Of a stretch of DNA of 64,000 bases, positions 35,087-44,295 are shown piece after piece. Both the position numbers and the translations under genes were made by a program. Within the stretch, counting starts at the first letter, position 1; each line of letters begins with the position of its first letter. The stretch spans positions 1 to 64,000 of the forward strand of contig JAJUJL010000002.1 of assembly GCA_029265355.1 (NCBI GenBank). The letters run 5' to 3'. Source of the DNA: Chloroflexota bacterium (GTDB lineage: Bacteria; Chloroflexota; Anaerolineae; Anaerolineales; UBA4823). The notes beneath the pieces were generated by a model, which was given only the letters and a program-made list of their open reading frames with translations, was not told where the DNA came from and searched no databases.

Positions 35087-35710
35087 ATGATGAAGCAAAA
35101 GCATTTTATCGATCTTAACAAAGGAATCACCTTCCTGGTGGTTTTGGCGTTGATCGCATCTTACCAGCGCTGGGAGAATGTGACCGCCTGGATCTACCTG
35201 GCCTTGCACGGCACGTATGGCGTCTTGTGGGTGCTGAAGTCTCGAATCTTTCCGGACAAGCAGTGGGAACAAGCTACCGGTTGGGCTTATGGCCTGGTGA
35301 TTTTCTTTGGGTTGGGACTGTATTGGATTGCCGGTTGGTTGGTGGTGGCACGCGATGTACATGCTCCGGCGTGGCTGCTGGCGGTCTGCATTAGTGTGTA
35401 TACAATGGGTGTATTTCTGCACTTTTCGTCGGACATGCAGAAATTCACAGCGCTCCAATTGCGACCTGGTTCGCTTATCACGGATGGTTTTTTCGCGCGT
35501 CTCAGGAATCCGAATTACCTGGGCGAATTGCTCATCTACAGCAGCTTCAGTGCATTGGCCTTGCACTGGCTGCCGTGGGTGAATCTCCTGGCCTGGGTGC
35601 TGGTGATTTGGGTGCCCAATATGCGCCGGAAAGACCGATCGTTGGCGCGCTATGCCGAGTTTATGTCCTACCAGCAACGAACGAAACTGTTTATTCCATT
35701 CGTGTACTGA
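35087..35710 (+). CDS. DUF1295/isoprenylcysteine methyltransferase-like membrane protein
   Basis: A 207-residue integral membrane protein with about five helices. The C-terminal half has the hallmark LRPGSLITDGFFARLRNPNY (residues about 126-145), with LGELLIYSSF after it, and ends YQQRTKLFIPFVY. This matches the DUF1295/NnrU/ICMT-like superfamily, which includes SAM-dependent methyltransferases and steroid reductase-like proteins. No substrate is evident. GAGGTGTC lies just before the ATG pair at 35087/35090; the first is chosen. It converges on upp with eight nt between the stops. Confidence 0.78.
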   Translation: MMKQKHFIDLNKGITFLVVLALIASYQRWENVTAWIYLALHGTYGVLWVLKSRIFPDKQWEQATGWAYGLVIFFGLGLYWIAGWLVVARDVHAPAWLLAVCISVYTMGVFLHFSSDMQKFTALQLRPGSLITDGFFARLRNPNYLGELLIYSSFSALALHWLPWVNLLAWVLVIWVPNMRRKDRSLARYAEFMSYQQRTKLFIPFVY

Positions 35711-35718
35711 TTGCGCCG

Positions 35719-36345
35719 TCAGCCGGTGCCGAATTGGCGATCACCAGCATCTCCCAGGCCGGGAAGGATGTAACCGCGCTCGTTCAAGCGTTGGTCAATG
35801 GCTGCCAGGTGGATGGGCACTTCCGGGTGGTGCTGTTCCATCAAGGCAATCCCTTCGGGCGCGCCCAAAATGCCGACGAACTTAATCTTAGCCACTCCCC
35901 AGCGCTTCAGCACGTCGATCGTGGCGACTGCAGAGCCTCCCGTGGCAAGCATTGGATCCAATACGAGGCAAACGGACACCGTTGGCTCGACGGGCAACTT
36001 GTTATAATACTCGACTGGTTTCAAGGTGCGCTCATCGCGGTACAAACCGATATGCCAGACCTCCGCTGAAGGCATGAGATTCCAGATGCCTTCCACCATG
36101 CCCAGACCCGCTCTCAAGATGGGTACCAGGCCAATTTTTTCCTTCAACTCCATGCCCTCTGTTTGCATCAAAGGGGTTTGAACTGGCTTGGGGATCAGGA
36201 GCAGATCTGCGGTAGCCTCATAGGCAAGGAGCGTGGCAATTTCTCGGATGAGTTCGCGGAATTTTTTGGGTTCGGTGTTGACATCCCGAAGCCGGGTCAG
36301 TTTATGTGCGACCAGGGGATGGGTAGATGGGATGACATTGGGCAT
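35719..36345 (-). CDS. upp: Uracil phosphoribosyltransferase
   Basis: A 208-residue enzyme that makes UMP from uracil and PRPP in pyrimidine salvage. The PRPP loop is [12 protein letters not shown] (about 128-139), the flexible loop has [11 protein letters not shown], and the C-terminal uracil site is [17 protein letters not shown]. Length is standard. GGAG lies seven nt before the ATG, and a minus-strand TATAAT occurs about 55 nt upstream. With the nucleoside phosphorylase (41123) and the pseudouridine genes (56707-58610) it makes this region rich in pyrimidine recycling. Confidence 0.95.
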   Translation of the reverse strand: MPNVIPSTHPLVAHKLTRLRDVNTEPKKFRELIREIATLLAYEATADLLLIPKPVQTPLMQTEGMELKEKIGLVPILRAGLGMVEGIWNLMPSAEVWHIGLYRDERTLKPVEYYNKLPVEPTVSVCLVLDPMLATGGSAVATIDVLKRWGVAKIKFVGILGAPEGIALMEQHHPEVPIHLAAIDQRLNERGYILPGLGDAGDRQFGTG

Positions 36346-36434
36346 GGGTTTTCTCCAGGGTTGGGGTTTGCATTTCTCATATTATAGAGGATTTGGCCAG
36401 CTCTGTGAGATGTTTTGCCAGGCGCTTTAGCGGT

Positions 36435-36440
36435 TATAAT
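36435..36440 (+). promoter_or_regulatory. -10 box of ruvB, leaderless spacing
   Basis: TATAAT ends at 36440 and the ruvB ATG begins at 36448, leaving exactly 7 nt. Transcription from such a box should begin at or next to the A of ATG, giving a leaderless mRNA. No Shine-Dalgarno precedes the ATG. The -35 region is weak. Confidence 0.6.
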
Positions 36441-36447
36441 CACAGAT

Positions 36448-37476
36448 ATGGAAAATAGCTCAAGTCGCCTGGTCAATCCCCAGCCTCAACCCGATGATCG
36501 CCTGGATATGGCCTTGCGCCCGCGCCTGCTATCCGATTTGATTGGGCAGGATAAAGTCAAGGAAAATCTACAAATCTTGATCGATGCTTCTCGCCAGCGT
36601 GGAGAACCATTGGATCATGTTTTGTTCTACGGTCCCCCCGGCCTGGGTAAAACCACCCTGGCGCATGTGCTGGCGAATGAAATGGGCGTCAATATTAAGA
36701 TCACAGCAGGACCGGCGATTGAGCGCCCTGGTGATTTAGCCGCCATCTTGACCAATCTGCGCGCTGGCGATGTGCTCTTTATCGACGAAATTCACCGCCT
36801 GGGCCGGGCAATTGAAGAAGTGCTTTATCCGGCGATGGAAGATTTTGCGCTGGATATCATCATCGGTAAAGGGCCATCGGCGCGATCGATACGCTTGAAA
36901 TTGCCGCATTTCACGGTGATTGGGGCAACGACACGCCTGGCCTTGGTGACTTCGCCTTTGCGCGCTCGCTTCGGGGCGGTCTACCGCCTTGATTTTTACG
37001 ACCTGGATGCGATGCGGCAGATCGTCTCGCGCGGTGCACGCGTGTTGGGAGTGGAGAGCGACGACGAGGGTGTGGATGAGATCGCTTTGCGCGGCCGGGG
37101 CACCCCGCGTGTTGCGCTGCGCCTGCTGCGACGGGTGAGGGATTACGCTGAGGTGCGCGCCAATGGCGCCATCACCCGGCAGGTAGCCCGGCAAGCCCTG
37201 GACTTGCTGGACGTGGATGCGCTTGGACTGGATGATATGGACCGGCGCGTTTTGACCACTATCATCGAAAAATATCGCGGCGGTCCGGTGGGCTTGAGCA
37301 CGATTGCCGCCTCGATTTCGGAAGAGCCGGATACGATTATGGATGTTGTCGAGCCATACCTGCTCCAACTCGGCTTCCTTGAACGAACCCCGCAGGGCCG
37401 GACTGCAACGCGCCTGGCTTATGAACATCTCGGGCTGCGCCCAGAGAACGATGCGCAGCCCAGGTTATTCGAGTAG
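36448..37476 (+). CDS. ruvB: Holliday junction branch-migration ATPase RuvB
   Basis: A 342-residue AAA+ helicase subunit that drives branch migration with RuvA. Early residues [20 protein letters not shown], Walker [12 protein letters not shown], Walker [12 protein letters not shown], sensor 1 [19 protein letters not shown] and the C-terminal winged helix ([19 protein letters not shown]) are all present. Length is normal. ATG 36448 is preferred over a TTG at 36415, which precedes the promoter box. DUF2905 and queA follow within 3 and 11 nt, a known ruvB-queA arrangement. Confidence 0.96.
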   Translation: MENSSSRLVNPQPQPDDRLDMALRPRLLSDLIGQDKVKENLQILIDASRQRGEPLDHVLFYGPPGLGKTTLAHVLANEMGVNIKITAGPAIERPGDLAAILTNLRAGDVLFIDEIHRLGRAIEEVLYPAMEDFALDIIIGKGPSARSIRLKLPHFTVIGATTRLALVTSPLRARFGAVYRLDFYDLDAMRQIVSRGARVLGVESDDEGVDEIALRGRGTPRVALRLLRRVRDYAEVRANGAITRQVARQALDLLDVDALGLDDMDRRVLTTIIEKYRGGPVGLSTIAASISEEPDTIMDVVEPYLLQLGFLERTPQGRTATRLAYEHLGLRPENDAQPRLFE

Positions 37477-37479
37477 CTT

Positions 37480-37707
37480 ATGCTGCAGCTTGCGCGCACG
37501 TTAATGATTTTAGGCGTGATTATCCTGGCAACTGGTGGCTTGCTCTACCTGGTGGCGAAGCTAAATCTGCCCCTCGGGCGTCTGCCTGGCGATATTGTCA
37601 TTCAGCGCGGCAATTTTACCTGCATTTTCCCGTTGGCCACTTCGATCTTGCTTTCTATCCTGCTGACTTTGCTGCTCAGTTTGCTGGCGCGATATCTCAA
37701 CCGCTGA
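37480..37707 (+). CDS. DUF2905 membrane protein
   Basis: A 75-residue protein with two hydrophobic helices and the family motif GRLPGDIVIQRGNFTCIFP between them (residues about 33-51). DUF2905 proteins are small membrane proteins of unknown role, frequently found between ruvB and queA, as here (3 nt after ruvB, 11 nt before queA). Confidence 0.9.
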   Translation: MLQLARTLMILGVIILATGGLLYLVAKLNLPLGRLPGDIVIQRGNFTCIFPLATSILLSILLTLLLSLLARYLNR

Positions 37708-37718
37708 ACAAGTCACCT

Positions 37719-38741
37719 GTGAAAACCTCTGATTTTGATTACGAATTGCCGCCAGAATACATTGCCCAAACACCCACAGAGCCGCGCGACGCTTCGCGCT
37801 TGTTGGTGCTCGACCGGCAGAGAGAAGAACTTCAAACGGCGGTATTTCGCGACATCGGACGCTTCCTGCATCCGGGCGACTTGTTGGTACTGAATGAAAC
37901 GCGAGTGATACCCGCCCGGCTATTTGCCCACAAAGTGCCTTCAGGAGGGCGGGTGGAAATTTTGCTGCTCAGGCGCCGCGATGCATTGACCTGGGAAGCG
38001 CTGGTGGGCGGAAAACGCCCGAGGGCTGGCACCCGGTTAGAAATCGAGCAAGGTCCATACGCAGAGATCATCGCTGAGCAAAATGGCTCCAATCGCCTGG
38101 TAAGGTTTGATTCTCCGATCGAGCCGCATCTTGACAGAATTGGTCATACCCCGTTACCACCCTATATTCACACCCCCCTGGAAAACCCCGAGCGCTACCA
38201 GACAGTGTATGCCCGCCAACCAGGTTCGGCAGCCGCGCCCACCGCGGGATTACATTTCACACCGCAGTTGATCGCCAACCTGCAGGCTCAAGGAGTCCGT
38301 TTCGCATCGGTGACGTTGCACGTTGGGTTGGATACCTTCGCGCCGGTCAACGAAGAGGATCCTCGCACCCATCAAATCCATACCGAGTGGTGCCAGCTCA
38401 ATGAGCAGGCGGCCTCCGCAATCAATGCCGCCCGCGCCGAGGGCGGCCGGATCATTGCAGTTGGAACGACCAGTGTGCGCACATTGGAGAGCGCTGCCCG
38501 GCATGCTGGTGCAGGCCAGGCTGTTTCAGCCTTCGAAGGACTGACAGATCTCTTTATTCTGCCCGGATACACTTTTCGGGTTGTGGACGCCATGATTACC
38601 AATTTCCATCTGCCGCGTTCGACTTTGATCATGTTAGTGGGCGCTTTTGCAGGCAGGCAACGCGTACTGGCTGCTTACGAAGAGGCGAAGCGCCTGGGTT
38701 TTCGGTTCTATTCTTTCGGTGATGCCATGTTAATTGTCTAG
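37719..38741 (+). CDS. queA: S-adenosylmethionine:tRNA ribosyltransferase-isomerase
   Basis: A 340-residue enzyme that transfers and isomerises the ribosyl part of SAM onto preQ1-tRNA to make epoxyqueuosine. It shows the family start FDYELPPEYIAQTPTEPRDA, LVLNETRVIPARLF, the AAPTAGLHFT motif, and the C-terminal TNFHLPRSTLIMLV and FGDAMLIV. Length is normal. Translation begins at GTG 37719 without a clear ribosome site, so it may be coupled to DUF2905. Confidence 0.96.
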   Translation: MKTSDFDYELPPEYIAQTPTEPRDASRLLVLDRQREELQTAVFRDIGRFLHPGDLLVLNETRVIPARLFAHKVPSGGRVEILLLRRRDALTWEALVGGKRPRAGTRLEIEQGPYAEIIAEQNGSNRLVRFDSPIEPHLDRIGHTPLPPYIHTPLENPERYQTVYARQPGSAAAPTAGLHFTPQLIANLQAQGVRFASVTLHVGLDTFAPVNEEDPRTHQIHTEWCQLNEQAASAINAARAEGGRIIAVGTTSVRTLESAARHAGAGQAVSAFEGLTDLFILPGYTFRVVDAMITNFHLPRSTLIMLVGAFAGRQRVLAAYEEAKRLGFRFYSFGDAMLIV

Positions 38742-38816
38742 CGCATCTGTGAAACCAGAAGGCAGCTTTCAGCTTGCAAACTTGATAGCGATCTTGCGGG
38801 AATTTTGTGTTAATGT

Positions 38817-40244
38817 ATGCTTACTTTGGGAAAGCCGATGACGCCTGGTAATGTTTTTGCTGAAGAATTGGAAGAAATTCTCCTGCGATTGAGCAGGGGG
38901 GAGTTTGGCGTCTCCATCCCGGATATCGATGAGCGTACAGCCGACCCAAAGCTGGTTTTTCTGACCAGGCTGGCACGCACCCTTGACCAGCGCAACCAGC
39001 AGCGCAGCAAACTCGAGCAGATCACTAACAATATCAATGCCGGTTTCACCTTGCAGGATGTGTTGGAAAAGATCTATGTCGAATTTCGAGAGATCGTTCC
39101 GTACAACCGGATTGGCCTGGCGTTGATCGAGCCTCAAGGGTTGGTGCGCGCCTATTGGGCGCGCAGCGATGCCGGGCATATTCACCTGGCTGCAGGATTC
39201 ACAGCCCCGTTGGCGGGGAGCAGCCTGGAAACCATACTTCAAACCGGGCAACCCCGTATACTCAACGACCTGGTTGCTTATCTGGACGCCAAACCGAATT
39301 CTCACTCCACTCGATTGATCGTCACGGAAGGGATGCGATCGTCTCTGACCTGCCCATTGGTGGTCAGGAACGAGCCAGTCGGATTTTTATTTTTCTCGAG
39401 CACTCAACCGAACACCTACCTCAGTCAGCACATCGAGATATTTCAGCAAATCGCTTCACAACTGGTCGTTATCGTAGAAAAGGCGAAGCTCGTCTCCGAC
39501 CTGGAACAAAGTCGCCAGGAGATCAAGCACCAAAACGAAGCCTTGCAACGTTTGGATGAATTGAAAAACACCTTCATTGCAATCGCAGCCCATGATTTGC
39601 GCAGCCCCCTGAGCTACATATTGACCTCGATCGATTTGATCACCGGGCCGGATGCCGCGATGTATCGCGATCATCAAACGACCTTCCTGGAAGGGATTCA
39701 ACGCCAGGTGCGCCACATGGTTCACCTGGTTGACGATTTACTAGATTTAGGTGAAATTCAGTCGGGACGCTTCAAGTTGCATCTCCAGTCTACCAGGTTG
39801 TCCGATATTCTGGAAGAAGCCGTGCGTGTACAATCTCAGTTGGCGGCTGCCAAGGGTACGCACATTGAGCTGGTGATGAAAGACGACGGCATCGTGCTGA
39901 TTGACCCACCTCGCATGCGCCAATTGTTGTACAATTTGCTGTCGAATGCGGTGAAGTATTCGCCGCCTAACAGCCAGGTGCGAATGCTGGCGCAGCGCCA
40001 GCCGGCGGGTTGGAGGGTGGAAATCGTTGATCAAGGACCTGGGATCCGACCAGAAGACCGCCATCGCCTTTTCCAACCTTACCAGCGCCTGTCAGCGAAA
40101 CCCACTGGCGGAGAGAAGAGCACAGGCCTGGGACTGGCGATTTGCCGTTCGATCATCGAAGCGCACGCCGGCACGATCGGGGTCGACTCGTTGCCAGGGA
40201 AAGGCGCTTCATTTTGGTTCACGCTCCCGGATCGGAATGAGTGA
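38817..40244 (+). CDS. GAF-domain sensor histidine kinase
   Basis: A 475-residue soluble histidine kinase with no membrane segments. A GAF domain covers about residues 75-220 (VLEKIYVEFREIVPYNRIGL; SSLTCPLVV). The HisKA box is AIAAHDLRSPLSYIL with H259, and the HATPase domain has LLYNLLSNAVKYSPP (N box), DQGPGIRPED (G1) and GLGLAICRSIIEAHAG (G2). No response regulator is adjacent, so it is an orphan kinase. ATG 38817 is used; ATG 38838 is an alternative. The UDG gene starts 6 nt after it. Confidence 0.88.
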   Translation: MLTLGKPMTPGNVFAEELEEILLRLSRGEFGVSIPDIDERTADPKLVFLTRLARTLDQRNQQRSKLEQITNNINAGFTLQDVLEKIYVEFREIVPYNRIGLALIEPQGLVRAYWARSDAGHIHLAAGFTAPLAGSSLETILQTGQPRILNDLVAYLDAKPNSHSTRLIVTEGMRSSLTCPLVVRNEPVGFLFFSSTQPNTYLSQHIEIFQQIASQLVVIVEKAKLVSDLEQSRQEIKHQNEALQRLDELKNTFIAIAAHDLRSPLSYILTSIDLITGPDAAMYRDHQTTFLEGIQRQVRHMVHLVDDLLDLGEIQSGRFKLHLQSTRLSDILEEAVRVQSQLAAAKGTHIELVMKDDGIVLIDPPRMRQLLYNLLSNAVKYSPPNSQVRMLAQRQPAGWRVEIVDQGPGIRPEDRHRLFQPYQRLSAKPTGGEKSTGLGLAICRSIIEAHAGTIGVDSLPGKGASFWFTLPDRNE

Positions 40245-40250
40245 GCAAGT

Positions 40251-40940
40251 ATGGATGCCTGGCCTGCATTGCTTGATGATGTCACCTCTTGCCGGGCTTG
40301 TCCCAGGTTGGTCGCCTGGCGGGAGCAGGTCGCCCAAGTGCGGAGACGCGCCTACCGGGATTGGGAGTATTGGGGCAGGCCTGTGCCTGGGTTCGGCGAT
40401 CATCAAGCTCAGATATTGGTGGTGGGTTTGGCGCCTGGGGCGCATGGATCCAACCGCACCGGGCGCATGTTCACCGGCGACGCCTCCGGAGATTTTCTCT
40501 ACCCAGCGCTTTTTCGCGCTGGTTTTGCCAACCAGCCGACGGCAGCGCATCTTCAGGATGGTCTCACACTGCACAATATCTACATCACAGCGGTTTGTCG
40601 TTGCGCACCCCCGGCAAATAAACCCACCTCGAGCGAGATAGCGAATTGCACGCCTTTTTTGCAGCGCGAGATGGAACTCCTTCTGCCTGGGCTGAAAGTG
40701 ATTGTTGCACTGGGCAGGATTGCTTTCGATACCATCCTGCGTTTGTTCCCCGCACAGGATGGGCGAGCCAGGGCAATCTTCAGGCATGCTTCGCATTATG
40801 CATTGGGAGAAGGTAAACCCTGGCTGGTGGCCTCGTACCACCCCAGCCGGCAGAATACCCAAACCGGACGCTTAACGACGGCGATGTTCGACCAGGTCTG
40901 GCAATTGTCCGCCGCTTTGGCGAATTCAGCCTCGATGTAA
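40251..40940 (+). CDS. Family 5 uracil-DNA glycosylase (UdgB-like)
   Basis: A 229-residue DNA repair enzyme. Iron-sulfur cysteines fit C14 and C17 (CRAC), one of C116/C118, and C133. The active-site motif 1 is GLAPGAHGSNRTG followed by RMFTGD, and motif 2 is ASYHPSRQNTQTGR. The lack of the Asp/Asn of families 1 and 4 in motif 1 (GLAPGAHG) is typical of family 5. It excises uracil and related bases from DNA; family 5 is common in thermophiles and in actinobacteria. It ends at a very strong hairpin. Confidence 0.88.
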   Translation: MDAWPALLDDVTSCRACPRLVAWREQVAQVRRRAYRDWEYWGRPVPGFGDHQAQILVVGLAPGAHGSNRTGRMFTGDASGDFLYPALFRAGFANQPTAAHLQDGLTLHNIYITAVCRCAPPANKPTSSEIANCTPFLQREMELLLPGLKVIVALGRIAFDTILRLFPAQDGRARAIFRHASHYALGEGKPWLVASYHPSRQNTQTGRLTTAMFDQVWQLSAALANSASM

Positions 40941-40966
40941 CGCTGAGAACCTTTCCAAAAATACGG

Positions 40967-41009
40967 AGAGGGGGGTGTTGCAGCATATAGCGCTGCAACA
41001 CCCCCCTCT
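40967..41009 (+). terminator. Strong hairpin terminator after the UDG gene
   Basis: A perfect 18-bp inverted repeat (40967-40984 with 40992-41009), G-run/C-run rich, with a 7-nt loop. It starts 27 nt after the UDG stop; a T-rich stretch (ATTTTT) follows about ten nt beyond the stem. It separates the kinase-UDG unit from the phosphorylase promoter. Confidence 0.75.
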
Positions 41010-41040
41010 ACCCGATAATTTTTGGATAGATGGCGATGTA

Positions 41041-41070
41041 TTGTGATTGTTTTGCCAGTGGGGATATAAT
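41041..41070 (+). promoter_or_regulatory. Promoter of the pyrimidine-nucleoside phosphorylase gene
   Basis: TTGTGA (41041-41046), an 18-nt spacer and TATAAT (41065-41070). The implied start near 41077 gives a leader of about 45 nt to the ATG at 41123. An in-frame ATG at 41069 lies inside the -10 box and cannot be the start of this transcript. Confidence 0.6.
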
Positions 41071-41122
41071 GGACAAGAACAACAAACAAATGTACATCAA
41101 TTTCATCGAGTTGGAAAAGACA

Positions 41123-42436
41123 ATGCGCGCTGTAGATATCATTATCAAAAAACGGGATGGGGGAGAATTGACAAAAGAGGAGATCGAATTCTTCATCCAG
41201 GGTTTCAATCGTGGAGAAATACCCGACTACCAGGCGTCGGCCTGGGCGATGGCTGTCGTACTCAAAGGGATGAGCCCCCAGGAGACGACCGATTTGACCA
41301 TGGCGATGGCGCATTCTGGAGAAGTGCTCGACCTCAGCAGCGCAGTGCGTTTTGCGGTGGATAAGCATTCCACCGGAGGGGTCGGGGATAAAACCACCCT
41401 GGTGGTGGCGCCCGTGGTGGCGGCCTGTGGGCTGCCTGTGGGTAAAATGTCCGGTCGTGGCCTGGGCTTCAGCGGTGGAACGCTGGATAAGCTCGAGTCG
41501 ATACCGGGGTTCAGAGTTAATCTGAGTATGGAAGAGTTTTTATCGCAGTTGTCTCGGATCGGCGTGGTCGTGACCGGGCAAACCGCGGATCTTGCGCCAG
41601 CCGATGGTAAGCTGTACGCTCTGCGGGATGTGACTGGTACCGTGCCATCCATCCCCTTGATCGCTTCTTCCATCATGAGCAAAAAAATCGCTGCTGGCGC
41701 TCGAGCGATTGTGCTGGATGTGAAAGTTGGCTCCGGAGCGTTCATGAAGACGCTTCCCGAGGCGCAATCGCTGGCAAAACTGATGGTGGAAATCGGTCGC
41801 CTGGCAGGTCGGGAGACGATCGCCTTGATCTCTGATATGAATCAGCCTTTAGGTGAATTTGTGGGCAATGCCCTGGAATTGAAAGAGGCCATTAATACCC
41901 TGCACGACCAGGGATCGAAAGATTTTCGAGAGCACTGCCTGGTTGTCGCGGGAGAAATGCTGGCTCTTGGCAAGCATGCCTCCAATGTCCAAGAGGGAAT
42001 GAGAATGGCAGAAAAGGCACTGAAAGACGGGAGCGCCTGGGAGAAGTTCAAAGCTTTCGTGGCGGCGCAGGGTGGAGACCCAAGCTACATTGAGCACCCG
42101 GATAAGTTGCCTGCGGCCCCCATCGTTTCGGTGATCGAGGCGCCGCGAGCAGGGTATATCCAAAAAGTGGATGCGCAACGGGTGGGGGAAGCTGCCGTCT
42201 TGTTGGGCGCAGGCCGGACGCGCAAAGGCGAACCGATCGATCCGGCGGTGGGCATCCAGGTGCACGTCAAAGTTGGCGATGAAGTGCGCCAGGGAGAGCC
42301 GCTGTTCACCCTGCATGCGCGTGACCAGGCCAGCCTGGACCTGGCGCGTGGACACTTGGTGCAGGCAATCGGTTGGAACGAGGCACCTGTCGAAGTGTTG
42401 CCGTTGTTCTACGGCGTCGTTCGCGCTGGCGAGTGA
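41123..42436 (+). CDS. pdp: Pyrimidine-nucleoside phosphorylase
   Basis: A 437-residue enzyme splitting uridine/thymidine with phosphate to base and (deoxy)ribose 1-phosphate. The N-terminal [20 protein letters not shown], phosphate-binding [33 protein letters not shown] and [12 protein letters not shown] are clear. Length fits PyNP. A thymidine-specific phosphorylase is the alternative. ATG 41123 is preceded by GGAAAAG. Products can feed uracil phosphoribosyltransferase (35719). Confidence 0.93.
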   Translation: MRAVDIIIKKRDGGELTKEEIEFFIQGFNRGEIPDYQASAWAMAVVLKGMSPQETTDLTMAMAHSGEVLDLSSAVRFAVDKHSTGGVGDKTTLVVAPVVAACGLPVGKMSGRGLGFSGGTLDKLESIPGFRVNLSMEEFLSQLSRIGVVVTGQTADLAPADGKLYALRDVTGTVPSIPLIASSIMSKKIAAGARAIVLDVKVGSGAFMKTLPEAQSLAKLMVEIGRLAGRETIALISDMNQPLGEFVGNALELKEAINTLHDQGSKDFREHCLVVAGEMLALGKHASNVQEGMRMAEKALKDGSAWEKFKAFVAAQGGDPSYIEHPDKLPAAPIVSVIEAPRAGYIQKVDAQRVGEAAVLLGAGRTRKGEPIDPAVGIQVHVKVGDEVRQGEPLFTLHARDQASLDLARGHLVQAIGWNEAPVEVLPLFYGVVRAGE

Positions 42437-42462
42437 GGCAGATTCTCTCTCGGAAAACCAGC

Positions 42463-42480
42463 GCTGAATGCCCGTTCAGC
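42463..42480. terminator. Short hairpin between convergent genes
   Basis: GCTGAA (42463-42468) and TTCAGC (42475-42480) form a 6-bp stem with a 6-nt loop. It covers the 39-nt gap between the converging phosphorylase and ketopantoate reductase genes. The T tract is poor, so this is a weak call. Confidence 0.35.
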
Positions 42481-43534
42481 TTGTGGGGACAAAATTCTGC
42501 AGCAGGCGCTCGGGTTGGTGGCGGAAGCTTTCTATGCTCAGAGATCCGTCGGTGAGCGCCTGCAAGGTTTCGGTCAATAATCGGTTGGCGGGGGTGGGTA
42601 TGCCCAAAGACAAGCCATGTTTCACCACCGCTCCGTTCAGGTAGGCTACTTCACTGCGACCACGCCCGGTGTGCAAATCGATGTGGAAAGAGGGCATCTT
42701 ATTGCCGCGCCCTCCGCCGACAGCGCGCGCCATCAATGGACGGGCTAAGGAAAGCGGCAGGTGTTGCGCGCCAAAGGCCAGGGCGCGCACCGGTGTGCCA
42801 GGCAGATCGACAACCCGATAGCCCAGAGCTCTCATCACCGCCAGAGCCTCGCGCAACTGGGCGATCTCCAGCCGAAATAATCCGTTATGGGCGAAAACCT
42901 GGGCAGGCGTGAAGTCAAGGATCGCCGAGGTTGCATTTGCCAGCAGGTTGGTCAGCAGTTTAGACCATTTCATCTCATCAGCATGGGCGTAAAGGCGGGC
43001 ATTCAACCCCGCTGCATTGAAGGCTGAGAGCAGCGCAGGTGAAAGAGGATGGTTGCCATCCAGGCCTGCGCCGCGCAGGCGCTCCAAAACGATCGAGCCG
43101 GGCCCAAGCCTGCCGATGGCGCTGGTGATTGTCGCCGCGATCACTCGATCCTCGCCCAGCACTTTTTTTAGAGCAGCTTCATTATCGACCCCATTCTGCA
43201 GGCAAATCACCGGTGGGAGCTGGCTGGCAAAGGGACGCATTTGCTCGAGCGCTGCGGCTGTGTCGTAGGATTTTAGTGCAAAGAGGGCGACATCAAACGG
43301 GCCAGCCGCCAATGCTTCCGGCAGGCTGGAAGCCAGCTCGGGTTGGGGCAGTGTGTGCAGCTTTCCGCCGATCTCCAGTTTAAGGCCGCTTGCGCGCAGG
43401 GTTTGCACGACTTCAGGGCGCTCTAGGAATACCACGCGATAACCTGCCAGCGCCAGGCTGCCGCCGATGTACGTGCCAATTGCGCCAGCGCCGAAAGAAA
43501 GCAGACTCAGATGCATCGCACTGTGGTCAGGCAT
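42476..43534 (-). CDS. Ketopantoate reductase family protein (ApbA/PanE)
   Basis: A 352-residue NADPH-dependent reductase, likely converting 2-dehydropantoate to pantoate for CoA synthesis. The Rossmann motif is FGAGAIGTYIGGSLA near residue 20, CLQNGVDNE contains the family LQNG motif, and KWSKLLTNLLANATSA holds the catalytic lysine/asparagine region. It is slightly longer than typical (about 300-320). The start is four nt after the phosphatase stop (TAACACATG). A role other than pantothenate synthesis is possible as paralogs are frequent. Confidence 0.85.
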   Translation of the reverse strand: MPDHSAMHLSLLSFGAGAIGTYIGGSLALAGYRVVFLERPEVVQTLRASGLKLEIGGKLHTLPQPELASSLPEALAAGPFDVALFALKSYDTAAALEQMRPFASQLPPVICLQNGVDNEAALKKVLGEDRVIAATITSAIGRLGPGSIVLERLRGAGLDGNHPLSPALLSAFNAAGLNARLYAHADEMKWSKLLTNLLANATSAILDFTPAQVFAHNGLFRLEIAQLREALAVMRALGYRVVDLPGTPVRALAFGAQHLPLSLARPLMARAVGGGRGNKMPSFHIDLHTGRGRSEVAYLNGAVVKHGLSLGIPTPANRLLTETLQALTDGSLSIESFRHQPERLLQNFVPTS

Positions 43535-43537
43535 GTG

Positions 43538-44188
43538 TTATAGGGCGGGACTCGGCTGCGGCCAGTGCAAGCGGTCATTGATTCCAGATAGCGCCCAAAT
43601 GTGGCGATCCGGGTAGTAAGTCAGCGTGGCAAAGGCGGTGTTATTGAAGCGGAAGCGTGGCCCTTGAAAGTTGGCCTGTGGAGCGATACCCAGGATGGCA
43701 TACAGCACCATATTGAGTAAGCCTCCGTGTGAAACTACCAGGTACCGGCCTGCGGGGCGATCGAGCAAGTCCTGGATTGCCCGTCCAGCGCGCAGGTACA
43801 GCTCCCACTGGCTTTCTCCCGTTTCACCGACAAAACGATAGGGGGACATAAAGGCCGGGCGGGGGTACAGGCGATTGGCTTCTTCAGGCGTCAACCCGGC
43901 GTAATACCCGTTATCTCGCTCCATCCACACTTCCCCAACCTCAAGCGAGAGGTGCAGCGTGTTCGCAATGATCTCGGCGGTCTGGTAGGCGCGCAGCAAG
44001 GGGCTGGCGATTACCTGGTCGAAGCCGACGCCTTCCGATTGCCAGCGGCGAGCCAGGGCATGCGCCTGGGCGCGGCCGGTGTCGGTCAGCGGAAAGTCGG
44101 ATTGTCCCTGATGTCGGCCCTCAGCATTGCCAACCGATTCTCCGTGGCGCAGCAAGATGATGTGATAAACCTGATCCTCTCCAACCAT
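43538..44188 (-). CDS. Histidine phosphatase (PGAM-like)
   Basis: A 216-residue phosphatase of the PGAM/CobC branch. The catalytic histidine lies in ILLRHGESVGNAEGRHQG near residue 15, the second histidine in YLVVSHGGLLN, and the arginine/glutamate region in WMERDNGYYAGLTPEEANR. The substrate (phosphosugar, cobalamin precursor or other) cannot be told. ATG 44188 lacks a strong ribosome site. The ketopantoate reductase gene follows at once; the lysA gene lies 107 nt upstream. Confidence 0.87.
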   Translation of the reverse strand: MVGEDQVYHIILLRHGESVGNAEGRHQGQSDFPLTDTGRAQAHALARRWQSEGVGFDQVIASPLLRAYQTAEIIANTLHLSLEVGEVWMERDNGYYAGLTPEEANRLYPRPAFMSPYRFVGETGESQWELYLRAGRAIQDLLDRPAGRYLVVSHGGLLNMVLYAILGIAPQANFQGPRFRFNNTAFATLTYYPDRHIWALSGINDRLHWPQPSPAL

Positions 44189-44295
44189 ACCTATCTTCTA
44201 TCTCCGCAAATAAATGACAGATGTCGCTGAGTATATCACGTGCTGCAGCAGGCAGGCTGTCCCTGGCGGGGCGAAAGAGGGACAGGTGAGCGACT

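Noticed and set aside
40967-41009. A small RNA gene or transposon end.
   Set aside because: The perfect stem is just after a stop codon and is followed by a T-rich stretch and a new promoter, so a terminator explains it; no direct repeats flank it.
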